Below are positions 26,509-36,500 of a stretch of 64,000 nucleotides of DNA, one piece after another. The notes beneath the pieces are model-generated. The model searched no databases and was not told the origin of the DNA. It saw only the letters and a program-made list of their open reading frames with translations. Within the stretch, counting starts at the first letter, position 1. Every line of letters starts with the position of its first letter. Source of the stretch: an uncultured Collinsella sp. (lineage in GTDB: Bacteria > Actinomycetota > Coriobacteriia > Coriobacteriales > Coriobacteriaceae); assembly GCA_934650095.1 (NCBI GenBank), contig CAKUFT010000001.1, positions 43,402 to 107,401 on the forward strand, in the 5' to 3' direction. Made by a program: the position numbers and the translations under genes.

Positions 26509-26781
26509 ATGATGGCAGACCACAAATCGGTGACCCGTATGCTCAAGACGGCGCGCGGGCAGATCGACGGCATACTGAGGATGGTCGAGGAGGACCGCTA
26601 CTGCGTCGATATTTCCACGCAGCTCATGGCCACGCAGGCACTCATCGCGCGCATCAACGCCGATGTGCTCAAAGCCCATATCGAGGGCTGCGTCGCCTCG
26701 GCCATCGAATCGGGCGACGAGGAACTCAAGGCCGCCAAGCTCGCCGAAATCGAACGCGTCGTCGACAAACTCGCAAAGTAA
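26509..26781 (+). CDS. csoR: Copper-sensing repressor of the CsoR family
   Basis: The 90-residue all-helical repressor has Cys 32, His 57 and Cys 61, the C-x24-H-x3-C copper site of CsoR. Without copper it should bind the C-run/G-run dyad before copA, and copper binding releases it. GAGGA sits 6 bp before the first of two adjacent ATGs. The frame is open further upstream through the palindrome, but that is not coding. As last gene of the copper operon it gives negative feedback. Confidence 0.95.
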   Translation: MMADHKSVTRMLKTARGQIDGILRMVEEDRYCVDISTQLMATQALIARINADVLKAHIEGCVASAIESGDEELKAAKLAEIERVVDKLAK

Positions 26782-26884
26782 TTGGTGCATTGGGGTCAGG
26801 TTACTTTGCACCATCTTGGTGCATGGGGGACAAGTACGCTTGCACCACCTTGGTGCAGATTAACCTGTCCCCCATGCACCAAAT
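26781..26884. repeat. GGTGCA/GGGAC palindromes, double unit
   Basis: Two neighbouring palindromes have TTGGTGCA ends: 26781-26814 and the longer 26815-26884. Each contains a GGGG(A/T)CA core. Together they fill the gap after csoR. A related palindrome lies at 63048-63110. Confidence 0.85.
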
Positions 26885-26927
26885 GGGGTATAAAGGCGTG
26901 CAGCATATCGAATGAAAGGCAATTCGC

Positions 26928-27398
26928 ATGAATGACTTTATGAAAGGTCGCAACGGCGCCGACGAACTTACCATCGTGCTGGGCTTTGCCGGCATTGTCA
27001 TCGCAATGATTGGCTCGATGGCTCGCGTCCAGTGGCTCAGCTGGATCGCCATCGCCGTCATCGTGATCGGCGTGCTGCGCGGCCTGTCCAAGAACGTCGA
27101 CGCACGCCGCAAGGAGAACGAGGCCTTTGTCGCCGCGACCGCGAACGTCCCCGGTCTGGGCAAGTTCGTCGCCAGCCTGGGCGGCGCTGCGGCGGCCAAC
27201 GCCTCGCGCGCAGCTGGCACCAGCAAGGAGGACCTGGAGCGTGCCAAGCGTACGGCCAAGAAGATGTGGAAGGGTCGAAAGACCACGGCCTACCTCAAGT
27301 GCCCCAACTGCGGCCAGATGCTCTCCGTTCCCAAGGGCAAGGGCAAGATCCGCGTCACCTGCCCCAAGTGCCACGCCAAGATGGAAACCCGCTCCTAG
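26928..27398 (+). CDS. Small two-TM membrane protein with C-terminal zinc ribbon
   Basis: The 156-residue protein has two hydrophobic helices (about 15-32 and 35-52), a basic amphipathic middle and a C-terminal zinc ribbon with Cys 125, 128, 145 and 148. GAAAGGC precedes the ATG. The likely topology is a hairpin in the membrane with the ribbon in the cytoplasm, which would bind RNA, DNA or a protein partner. It is a stand-alone gene with its own terminator. Family not recognised; small membrane zinc-ribbon proteins of this type are common but uncharacterised in Coriobacteriia. Confidence 0.85.
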   Translation: MNDFMKGRNGADELTIVLGFAGIVIAMIGSMARVQWLSWIAIAVIVIGVLRGLSKNVDARRKENEAFVAATANVPGLGKFVASLGGAAAANASRAAGTSKEDLERAKRTAKKMWKGRKTTAYLKCPNCGQMLSVPKGKGKIRVTCPKCHAKMETRS

Positions 27399-27408
27399 CC
27401 ACCGCGCG

Positions 27409-27440
27409 TGGGACAAATTAATCAGGTTTGTTTGTCCCAA
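27409..27440. repeat. Short GGGAC palindrome
   Basis: TGGGACAAA is inverted as TTTGTCCCA around AATCAGGTTTG-like sequence; it resembles the other GGGAC palindromes of this window but is shorter. Confidence 0.55.
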
Positions 27441-27460
27441 ATCTTAAGTATTTGTTCGAT

Positions 27461-27499
27461 AAAAAAGCCGAGGTCTCGTGTTGAGACCTCGGCTTTTTT
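27461..27499. terminator. Bidirectional intrinsic terminator
   Basis: AAAAAAGCCGAGGTCTC pairs with GAGACCTCGGCTTTTTT around a short loop, between two convergent genes; strong in both directions. Confidence 0.93.
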
Positions 27500-27550
27500 G
27501 CGTGGGGCGACAACATTCGACGAAAACTGTCGCCCCCGTCACGCCAGTGC

Positions 27551-28921
27551 CTACGCCACGCCGTCGCGGGCAAGCTCCTCAGCCAGCGCCTCGGCAGGCA
27601 TGGCCATAATCGCGTCGAGTTCGGCGTCAACCTCGGGAATGTGCTTGAGCTTCAGCTTGCGGACCAAGCCGCCGCGGCACATCACGTGCATCGGATCGCG
27701 CAGGACCGCCAAGTCGCCCAGCGGATTCTCGCGCGTCACCAAAATGTCGGCCGCCTTGCCGCACTCGATCGCGCCCGTCTCGTCACCCAGGCCCAGCAGC
27801 TCGGCATTGACCTGCGTGGCCGTGTGCAGCGCAAAGGCGTTACTCACGCCAACGTACTTGGCAAAGTAAGCCACCTCGCGCCACATGTCGTACTGCGTCA
27901 CAAACGGGCAGCTCGAGTCCGTGCCCAGGCCAACCTTAACGCCGGCATACAGCGCGGCGCGAGCGCTCTCGATAATGCCCGAGCACACGATGTCGCCGTT
28001 CTTCTTTTGCGTGTCGGTCGAATGGGTCTTCTCCGGGTCGAGCAGCACAAACGGCAGCGCCGGGCTGATCGTGCAGGTCACGCTCGGCGCACGACCGTCG
28101 AGCTGCGTACCCGCGGATCCGCGATACAGATCCAGGATCTCGGGGGTCATCGGAGCACCGTGTTCGATCGTATCGACGCCGGCCTGAAGCGCGGCCTTCA
28201 CGCCCTCGGTGCTCTCGACATGGGCCATAACCGGAAGGCCGACCTCGTGCGCCACTTTGCACGCCGCCGCGGCGACATCGACCGGCATGCGCAGCACACC
28301 CGGCTCGCCCACCTCGGTCGCGTCGAACACGCCACCCGTCACGAACAACTTAATGACGTCGGCACCACGCGCATACAGGTCGCGCACCTGCTCGGCTGCC
28401 TCGGCGGGACTGTTGGCTACCTGCGCGAACAGGCCCGCGCCATGGCCGCCCGGCACCGTAACGCCCGTTCCCGGCGCCACCAGGCGCGGGCCCTGATACT
28501 TGCCGGCGTCGATGGCGTCGCGTACGGCAATGTCGGCAAACAGCGGGTCGCCCGCACCGCGCACCGTGGTCACGCCGCTTGCCAGCTGCTGCTGGGCGCT
28601 GCCCTTGAGGATATGACGGACGATGGCGCGGCCCACGGGGTTGTCGAGCTTCTTCATGAGCGCGCCCGCATCGCCCGCCGAGACCGGCTTGCCCGAACCG
28701 CACAGATGCACGTGCATGTTGATGAGGCCCGGCATGAGATACGCGCCTGCCAGGTCGATGACCTCGGCACCCGCCGGCGCCTGTGCCACGGCACTCGGGC
28801 CAATCCAGGTGATGACGCCGCGCTCAACAGCCACGGCCATATCGGGCTGCGGCTCCATATGCTCCGAACCATCCAGAACGGTCGCATTGATAAACAACGT
28901 GGAACGATCGGCAGACGCCAT
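27551..28921 (-). CDS. Metal-dependent amidohydrolase (imidazolonepropionase/prolidase-like)
   Basis: The 456-residue cytoplasmic hydrolase has HVH at 70-72 (in LINMHVHLCG), later AHVEST, IEHGA and the catalytic aspartate in LGTDSS, all landmarks of the amidohydrolase superfamily with a metal-bound TIM barrel and a small composite beta domain at both ends. It resembles Xaa-Pro dipeptidase-like or imidazolonepropionase-like members; the substrate cannot be told. The start is the ATG 8 bp after GGGGGAGGAG; the frame is open 33 bp further. The gene is monocistronic and convergent with the zinc-ribbon gene. Confidence 0.9.
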   Translation of the reverse strand: MASADRSTLFINATVLDGSEHMEPQPDMAVAVERGVITWIGPSAVAQAPAGAEVIDLAGAYLMPGLINMHVHLCGSGKPVSAGDAGALMKKLDNPVGRAIVRHILKGSAQQQLASGVTTVRGAGDPLFADIAVRDAIDAGKYQGPRLVAPGTGVTVPGGHGAGLFAQVANSPAEAAEQVRDLYARGADVIKLFVTGGVFDATEVGEPGVLRMPVDVAAAACKVAHEVGLPVMAHVESTEGVKAALQAGVDTIEHGAPMTPEILDLYRGSAGTQLDGRAPSVTCTISPALPFVLLDPEKTHSTDTQKKNGDIVCSGIIESARAALYAGVKVGLGTDSSCPFVTQYDMWREVAYFAKYVGVSNAFALHTATQVNAELLGLGDETGAIECGKAADILVTRENPLGDLAVLRDPMHVMCRGGLVRKLKLKHIPEVDAELDAIMAMPAEALAEELARDGVA

Positions 28922-29070
28922 ATCGGGCTCCTCCCCCTCAAAAAACTTCAACATTTGTCCATTATCACCTAATGTAGCGAACTAAAGTCGAACATATCGG
29001 TTAACGGAGGAAAGACGGGCGCGAACCAGGCAGAGCCGAGCAGTTTCAGCGGCCCATGCGCCAGGCAAAT

Positions 29071-29448
29071 GTCTCGTTCTGTAACAGGCAGACAGCTCAA
29101 AGGCCCCTAAACGTTACAGATTGAGATCTTTCGACAGCAGGCCCACCCTTTGTCTCAATCTGTAACAACTACAGGACAAAACAGCCTCTGGATGTTACAG
29201 ATCGAGACATTTCCCAGCCCCGTCGTCAAACATCTCAATCTGTAACATCTAGACCGATTTTCGACCGCTACCTGTTACAGATTGAGATATTCCCCCGCTC
29301 CGCTGCCAAACATCTCAATCTGTAACAGATAGGAGGCAAAACAGCCGCTAAATGTTACAGATCGAGACAAAACCGTGGCACACTACCGTTCGTCTCAGTC
29401 TGTAACAGTTACGCAGGTTTATGACAGCCAGATGTTACAGATCGAGAT
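29071..29448. repeat. Hairpin repeat array C, five 57-bp units
   Basis: Units start at 29071, 29152, 29232, 29312 and 29392 (period 80-81 bp), each an inverted GTCTCAATCTGTAACA-type hairpin. The array fills most of the 570-bp gap upstream of the amidohydrolase and ends 44 bp from the nuclease gene's stop. The remaining left part (28922-29070) shows no gene. Confidence 0.92.
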
Positions 29449-29491
29449 AAACCGTCGGCCGCAGCAATCACACCTATTTCAGCTGCACCCC

Positions 29492-30529
29492 TCAGCGTCC
29501 GCACCACTGACGCCTCCACTCCTCAGCCAATTCAGGCTGTTGAGGAATGCCCGCCAGCCTCATTTTCTTGACTAGCTTCCCGGGGTTCTTGAGTTCATCA
29601 AACGTAAACCGAAGCACCTTGTGGCCGAGCATCGTCAGATGCGATTCCCGCTGACGCTCCGCCACGAACGGGTCGACTGACTCCCGACCTTCACCGTTCT
29701 GCAAGGTATACTTCCCCTTTCCGTCCAGCTCACCGATCACGCACGTCCCGTCCTCGAGCCGCCAAAAATAGTCGACCCGAAACACCTGAGCCGGATCGAG
29801 CGGATCGCGAAACTCCACCTGCAGCTCCGGCACCGAAAACCCGTACGCAATAAAGAACGCCCGAAAGCGCGACTCACCGCCGTTCTCGGACAGTCCGTCC
29901 GCACGCGACGCAATCACCTGCGCCCTACGATACCCGCGCCTGCCCTCGCAATCGACACGAAGCCGCTCACACAGGTCCTCGCGCGGCGTGCCCTTCGCCC
30001 GCAGCGCCGAGTCCGCAATCGCCAGCCCATACGAAAAAGGCGCACGCAACAGACAATCTTCCACCGTCTGCCAAAACGATGTCACCCGCACACCGTCGAC
30101 ATTCTCAAGCGCACCCGCCGCCTGCGGGCGCAACAACCTACACCCACCGTTCAGCGCCACCGAGCAACTCGTTTTGACCAGGCAACGCGGCCCGATCAAA
30201 TCATTCGGCACTTCCAAGCCCCATAGCAGCGCAGCGTCATAACCCCAAAACGCCCAATCGGGATGAAATTCGGCAAGCCCCTTAATGGTCCGCACCGCGC
30301 GCTCCGGCGGCGTCAGCGAATCCCAATCATGCTGAAAACAGAACAGGTGCGGCTCGGGTTCCGCAATATCGTCGGCACCCACATGTCGTCGCAGCCACAT
30401 GAGCTCGGCATTGTCGTGCGTTGCAAGCAGCGCTCCGCAATCTGCCGCATCCTTCAACCGAGCGAGCATCCTATTCCGCGCCAAGGTATTGCATGCGGAG
30501 TGCTTATGCTTGAAAACAGTATTGGACAT
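29492..30529 (-). CDS. AbiEi-like plus DUF559/Vsr-like nuclease-fold protein
   Basis: The 345-residue protein has an N-terminal part like the AbiEi antitoxin family of actinobacteria and a C-terminal endonuclease-like fold: E219, the VDYFW motif (Asp 253), then GELDGKGKY with Glu 267, Asp 269 and Lys 271/273, and later ESHLTMLGHKVLRFTFDEL. The V-D-x-x-W ... E-x-D-G arrangement is that of DUF559 and Vsr nucleases, so it probably nicks or binds DNA; activity is not proven. GGTGGTGATGA precedes the ATG weakly. The gene is bracketed by hairpin arrays C and D, which are diverged direct copies of each other. Confidence 0.75.
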   Translation of the reverse strand: MSNTVFKHKHSACNTLARNRMLARLKDAADCGALLATHDNAELMWLRRHVGADDIAEPEPHLFCFQHDWDSLTPPERAVRTIKGLAEFHPDWAFWGYDAALLWGLEVPNDLIGPRCLVKTSCSVALNGGCRLLRPQAAGALENVDGVRVTSFWQTVEDCLLRAPFSYGLAIADSALRAKGTPREDLCERLRVDCEGRRGYRRAQVIASRADGLSENGGESRFRAFFIAYGFSVPELQVEFRDPLDPAQVFRVDYFWRLEDGTCVIGELDGKGKYTLQNGEGRESVDPFVAERQRESHLTMLGHKVLRFTFDELKNPGKLVKKMRLAGIPQQPELAEEWRRQWCGR

Positions 30530-30563
30530 TTCATCACCACCACATCAGACAAACAAATCGTCA

Positions 30564-30600
30564 CCGCCACTGCCGCCGCCGCTGCCGCTGCCGCTGCCGG
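30564..30600. repeat. Short GCCGCT microsatellite
   Basis: A run of imperfect CTGCCG/GCCGCT triplet repeats sits between the nuclease start and array D; it may vary in length by slippage and lies in the 5' region of the nuclease gene. Confidence 0.75.
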
Positions 30601-30605
30601 GAATT

Positions 30606-30904
30606 ATCTTGATCTGTAACAGGTAGACAGCTCGTAGGCCCCTAAACGTTACAGATCGAGATCTTTCGACAGCAGGCCAGCTCTTTGTCTCAATCTGTAA
30701 CAGGTAGACCGGTTTTTGACCGCTAGATGTTACAGATCGAGACATTCCCCAACCCCGTCGTCAAACATCTCAATCTGTAACAGCTACGGGACAAAACAGC
30801 CGTTAGATGTTACAGATCGAGATAAACCCGCGGCACACCTTCCGTTCGTCTCAATCTGTAACAGCCAGGGGCTCAAACGACCGCCAAACGTTACAGATCG
30901 AGAT
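30606..30904. repeat. Hairpin repeat array D, four 57-bp units
   Basis: Units start at 30606, 30687, 30767 and 30848. Unit 1 and its spacer match array C unit 1 over nearly their whole 80 bp, and units 3-4 match array C units 4-5 in loops and spacers, so C and D are direct duplicates around the nuclease gene. Confidence 0.92.
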
Positions 30905-30944
30905 AAAAGGCGGCACAGCGGCACCGCAACGGGCCAACTGCCCC

Positions 30945-31652
30945 CTACTTCCACTCCTGCTCGTAGATGTTAAGAGACTTCACGTAGCGTCCCTGGGCAC
31001 CCATGGTGTCGCGGACCAGCCGCAAATAAAAGCTGAGCTGTCCAGTATCGAACCCATCATCCAGGTCCTCGGGATGCACGGAGCCCGGCCCGTCGACCGC
31101 CGTGTCGCACAGGCGCGCGATGTCGTACATATAGAGCTGTCCCACCGTCAGCCATACATCGTCCACGCACGCGACGCGCACCGCGATGGCACCGTCGTTC
31201 CAATGATCTTTTTGCACGATATGCGGGTCGAAGAGGTCAAGCCGCCGATCGGTTCGCGTGTCGCGCAGCGCAACCATGCCGGTCGCGGGGTCTTTATCCA
31301 AAATGCCAAATCGCGAGAAGTAATGGGTGTCGCGCACCTGCTCGAGTCGTCCGAGCGATGCGGGCGAAAGCGAAGCCGGCGGTTCGTCGACGAACAGTTC
31401 CAGCAGCGTATGGCCACGGTAGTGGGGGCGCTCGAACAGCAGCCAGTCGGTAAACGCCATGTTGTAAGCCATGATTTCGTTTTGCGAGGGTTCTTCGCAA
31501 TAGCTGAGCCACGGGTCGACGACAAGCTCAAACTGCTCGCGCGCCAACTCCAAAAATTGAAACTTCCGCAGCATCCAAAAGTGGGCCATGTCGGCAACAT
31601 CCTTGCCGACGGCCTCGACCAGCCGTGCTCGGTCCAAAACGTGGTCAGTCAT
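30945..31652 (-). CDS. Conserved-looking cytoplasmic protein of unknown function
   Basis: The 235-residue protein has no signal peptide or TM segment. It is rich in aromatic and acidic residues, with a helical N-terminal half (MLRKFQFLELAREQFELVVD) and a beta-rich second half. GAGGAGG precedes the ATG at ideal spacing, so the gene is well expressed or once was. It stands alone between array D and the gltD terminator. I do not recognise the family and make no functional claim. Confidence 0.85.
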   Translation of the reverse strand: MTDHVLDRARLVEAVGKDVADMAHFWMLRKFQFLELAREQFELVVDPWLSYCEEPSQNEIMAYNMAFTDWLLFERPHYRGHTLLELFVDEPPASLSPASLGRLEQVRDTHYFSRFGILDKDPATGMVALRDTRTDRRLDLFDPHIVQKDHWNDGAIAVRVACVDDVWLTVGQLYMYDIARLCDTAVDGPGSVHPEDLDDGFDTGQLSFYLRLVRDTMGAQGRYVKSLNIYEQEWK

Positions 31653-31968
31653 GGCGTCCTCCTCGAATCGATTGACCTCAATTTGAGCTTACGAGGAGGG
31701 CAAACGATCGTGGCCAGCACGGGCAAAATGGGCCTCCGGCTGCAAACCAGATGCTGACCAAACACTTGACGGCACACTTGACCGAATGAGCGCACTGCAA
31801 AGAAACCGCAGGTAGGCATAGACAGCGAACCCGCTCTTTTGAGCCGCACCACCCTGGCCACCACAGAAATAGCAGAGCACCACAGGCGCAAACGTCAACA
31901 AATGAACGCTCACACGTCGACAAACGAACAGGCGCCCTGCAAAGAGTGTCCCCAACGACTAGACAAAA
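31653..31968. other. Intergenic region without a recognised gene
   Basis: About 316 bp between the unknown gene and the gltD terminator. Short open frames exist but none has a ribosome site or recognisable product. It must contain the leftward promoter of the 235-aa gene. Confidence 0.6.
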
Positions 31969-32006
31969 AAGAACGTCCCCAATGACTAGTCGTTGGGGAC
32001 GTTCTT
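31969..32006 (-). terminator. gltD terminator-like palindrome with GGGGAC core
   Basis: AAGAACGTCCCCAA pairs perfectly with TTGGGGACGTTCTT (14-bp arms, 10-bp loop) 12 bp after the gltD stop. A third half-arm GTCCCCAACGACTAG lies just beyond at 31949-31963, so it also belongs to the GGGAC palindromes. Confidence 0.8.
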
Positions 32007-32017
32007 AAATGACTACT

Positions 32018-33499
<1,482 letters not shown>

Positions 33500-33504
33500 G
33501 GCAC

Positions 33505-36500
33505 TTACGCCTCCTTCTTGGTCGAAGCAACAGAGCTGGCAGCGGCGGCGGTCACAGCACCAGCGGCGCCACCCGCCACATCAAAGCGAGCGACATCGGC
33601 AGCGTCGGCACGACCGGTCACGATGTCAAACGCCAGCTCCTCGGCCTGCGCGTGCGTCTTGCCCGCCGCCTCGGCAGCAGAGACAATCGCCAACACGCGC
33701 TCGTACTCGGTCGGGATGACCTTCACAAAGTGCTTGCTCATCGAGTCGAAGCTGTAGAGCAGCTTAATGCCGCGCGGGCTCTGCGTCGCGTCCACGTGTT
33801 CCTGGATGAGCGCGCGGATCTGCGCCAACTCGTCGGCCGTCGGAGCCTTGAGCTCAACACTCTCGTGGTTCACGCGGGCATCGAGCGTGCCGTACTGGTC
33901 AAAGACGTAAGCCACGCCGCCCGTCATGCCGGCGGCGAAGTTCTGACCGACCTCGCCCAGAATGAGTGCCAGGCCGCCCGTCATGTACTCGCAGCCGTGG
34001 TTGCCGCAACCCTCGACCACCACGGTGGCGCCGGAGTTGCGCACGCCAAAGCGCTGGCCAGCAAGGCCGTTAATGAAGCCGCGGCCGCTCGTGGCGCCAA
34101 AGAACGCAACGTTGCCCACGATGATGTTCTCGTCGAACTTATACGTCGCACGCGGGTTGGGGCGCACCGAAACCTCGCCGCCCGAAAGGCCCTTGCCAAA
34201 GTAGTCGTTGGCGTCGCCGCACACGTTGAGCGTAACGCCGCGCGGCAGGAACGCGCCAAAGCTCTGACCGGCCGAGCCGTCGCAATCGATGGTGATGGAG
34301 CCGGCGGGCAGGCCCTCGGGATGCGCCTTGGTCACCGCATTACCCAGTATGGTGCCCACGCAGCGGTTGACGTTGGCAATATCGGCATGGAAGCGAATCG
34401 GACGCAGGTGCGCACGCGCATCGGCCGTGTAGGGCACAAAGAGCGTGGAGTCGAGCGTCTTGTCGAGTTCGCTGTCCGCAGCCATCTGGGGCAGGAAGTG
34501 ACGGCCGTCGGCGCCCGGAATGTGGGCACCGAACTCGCAGGTCGCGCTCGCCAGCACGGGCGAAAGATCCAGCAGGTTGGCCTTGCGGTTGCCCGGCACC
34601 TCGACCTGGCGCAGGCACTCGGGATGGCCGACCATCTCGTCGATGGTGCGGAAGCCCAGACGCGCCATGACCTCGCGCAGCTGCTCGGCAACAAAGAGCA
34701 TAAAGTGCTCGACGTGCTCGGGCTTGCCGCGGAAGCCGTGACGCAGACGGCAGTTCTGCGTGGCGATGCCGGCCGGGCAGGTGTCCTGCTGGCAGTCGCG
34801 CTGCATGAGGCAGCCCATGGAGATGAGCGGCATAGTCGCAAAGCCAAACTCCTCGGCACCCAGCAGGCAGGCGACGGCGACGTCGGTGCCGTCCATGAGC
34901 TTGCCGTCGGCCTCGAGCACCACGCGCGAGCGCAGGCCGTTTTGCAGCAGCGTCTGCTGAGCCTCGGCAAGGCCGAGCTCCAGCGGCAGGCCGGCGTGCC
35001 AAATGGAATCGCGAGCAGCGGCACCCGAGCCGCCGTTGTGGCCACTGATCAAGATCTTGTCAGCCGCACCCTTGGCAACACCGGTGGCGATGGTGCCGAC
35101 GCCGGCCTCGCTGACCAGCTTGACCGACACGCGGGCGCCGGGGTTGGCGTTCTTAAGGTCGAAAATGAGCTCGGCCAGGTCCTCGATGGAGTAGATGTCG
35201 TGGTGCGGCGGAGGCGAAATCAGGCCGATGCCGGGCGTGGACTGACGGACCTCGGCAATCCAGGGGTAGACCTTCTTGCCGGGCAGGTGTCCGCCCTCGC
35301 CGGGCTTGGCGCCCTGGGCCATCTTGATCTGGATCTCGAAGGCGCTGCACAGGTAGCGGCTCGTCACGCCAAAGCGGGCGCTTGCCACCTGCTTGATCGC
35401 GGAGTTCTTAGAGTCGCCGTTGGCCAGCGGGGTCTCGCGACGCGGGTCCTCGCCGCCCTCGCCGGAGTTGGAGCGGCCGTGCAGGCGGTTCATGGCGATG
35501 GCCATGCACTCGTGCGCTTCCTTGCTGATGGAGCCGTACGACATGGCGCCGGTGTTAAAGCGGCGGACGATGTTGAGTGCGGGCTCGACCTCGTCGAGCG
35601 GCACCGGGGTGCGACCGCTGTCGTCAAAGTCCAGCAGGTCGCGCAGGCGCACGGCGCGACCGGTGCGGTGCAGGCGGGCGCTGTACTCCTTAAAGGTTTC
35701 GTAGCTGTCCTCGCGGCAGGCGGTCTGCAGCAGGTAGACGGTCTGCGGATCGATAAGGTGATCCTCGCCGCCGAGCGGGCGCCACTTGGTCAGGCCCAGC
35801 GTGGGCAGCTGATCGGGAGCCGGGCTCTTAAGGATAGCGAGCGCGGCGTCGTAGCGCTCGTTCTGCTCGCGCTCAACATCCTCGACACCCATGCCGCCCA
35901 CGCGGCTCACCGTACCGGCAAAGTACTCGTTGACGAACTCCGTGGTAAAGCCCACGGCCTCAAAGATCTGCGCGGAGTGGTAGCTCTGCACCGTGGAGAT
36001 GCCCATCTTGGACATGATGGAAACGATGCCGGCGGTCGCTGCCTTGTTGTAGTTGTCGATACCCTGCTCGGCCGTCACGTCCAGGTCGCCGCGTGCCGCC
36101 AGATCGCGGATGCACGCATGCGCGTTGTACGGATAGATGCCGCTCGCGGAGTAGCCTACCAGCGCCGCAAAGTCGTGCGGGGACACGGCGTCACCGCACT
36201 CCACCACGATATCGGCAAAGGTGCGCACGCCGGCACGGATCAGGTGGTTGTGGACGCAGCCCACGGCGAGCAGCGACGGCACAGGCACCTCGCCCGCGGC
36301 AGCGCGGTCGCTCAGCACCACGATGTTCACGCCATCGCGAACCGCGGCCTCGACGTCCTCGGCAAGCTGCTTGAGTGCGGCCTGCAGCGCGCTCTCGCCC
36401 GCGTCGCGGCGATACACGGCGCGGAAGCGGCGGGTCTTAAAGCCCACACGATCGATCGCACAGATGCGGTCGAACTCTTCCTCGTTGAGCAACGGGCGCT

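Noticed and set aside
23735-26781. CueR-controlled copper operon
   Set aside because: No MerR-family gene is present, while csoR with all metal ligands closes the operon.
19381-30904. Repeat arrays A-D as CRISPR arrays
   Set aside because: Units are inverted-arm hairpins with conserved spacing and partly conserved spacers, arrays duplicate around genes, and no cas gene is in the window.
29492-30904. Array plus nuclease as a retron or group II intron
   Set aside because: No reverse transcriptase or intron structure is visible; the nuclease fold is DUF559/Vsr-like.
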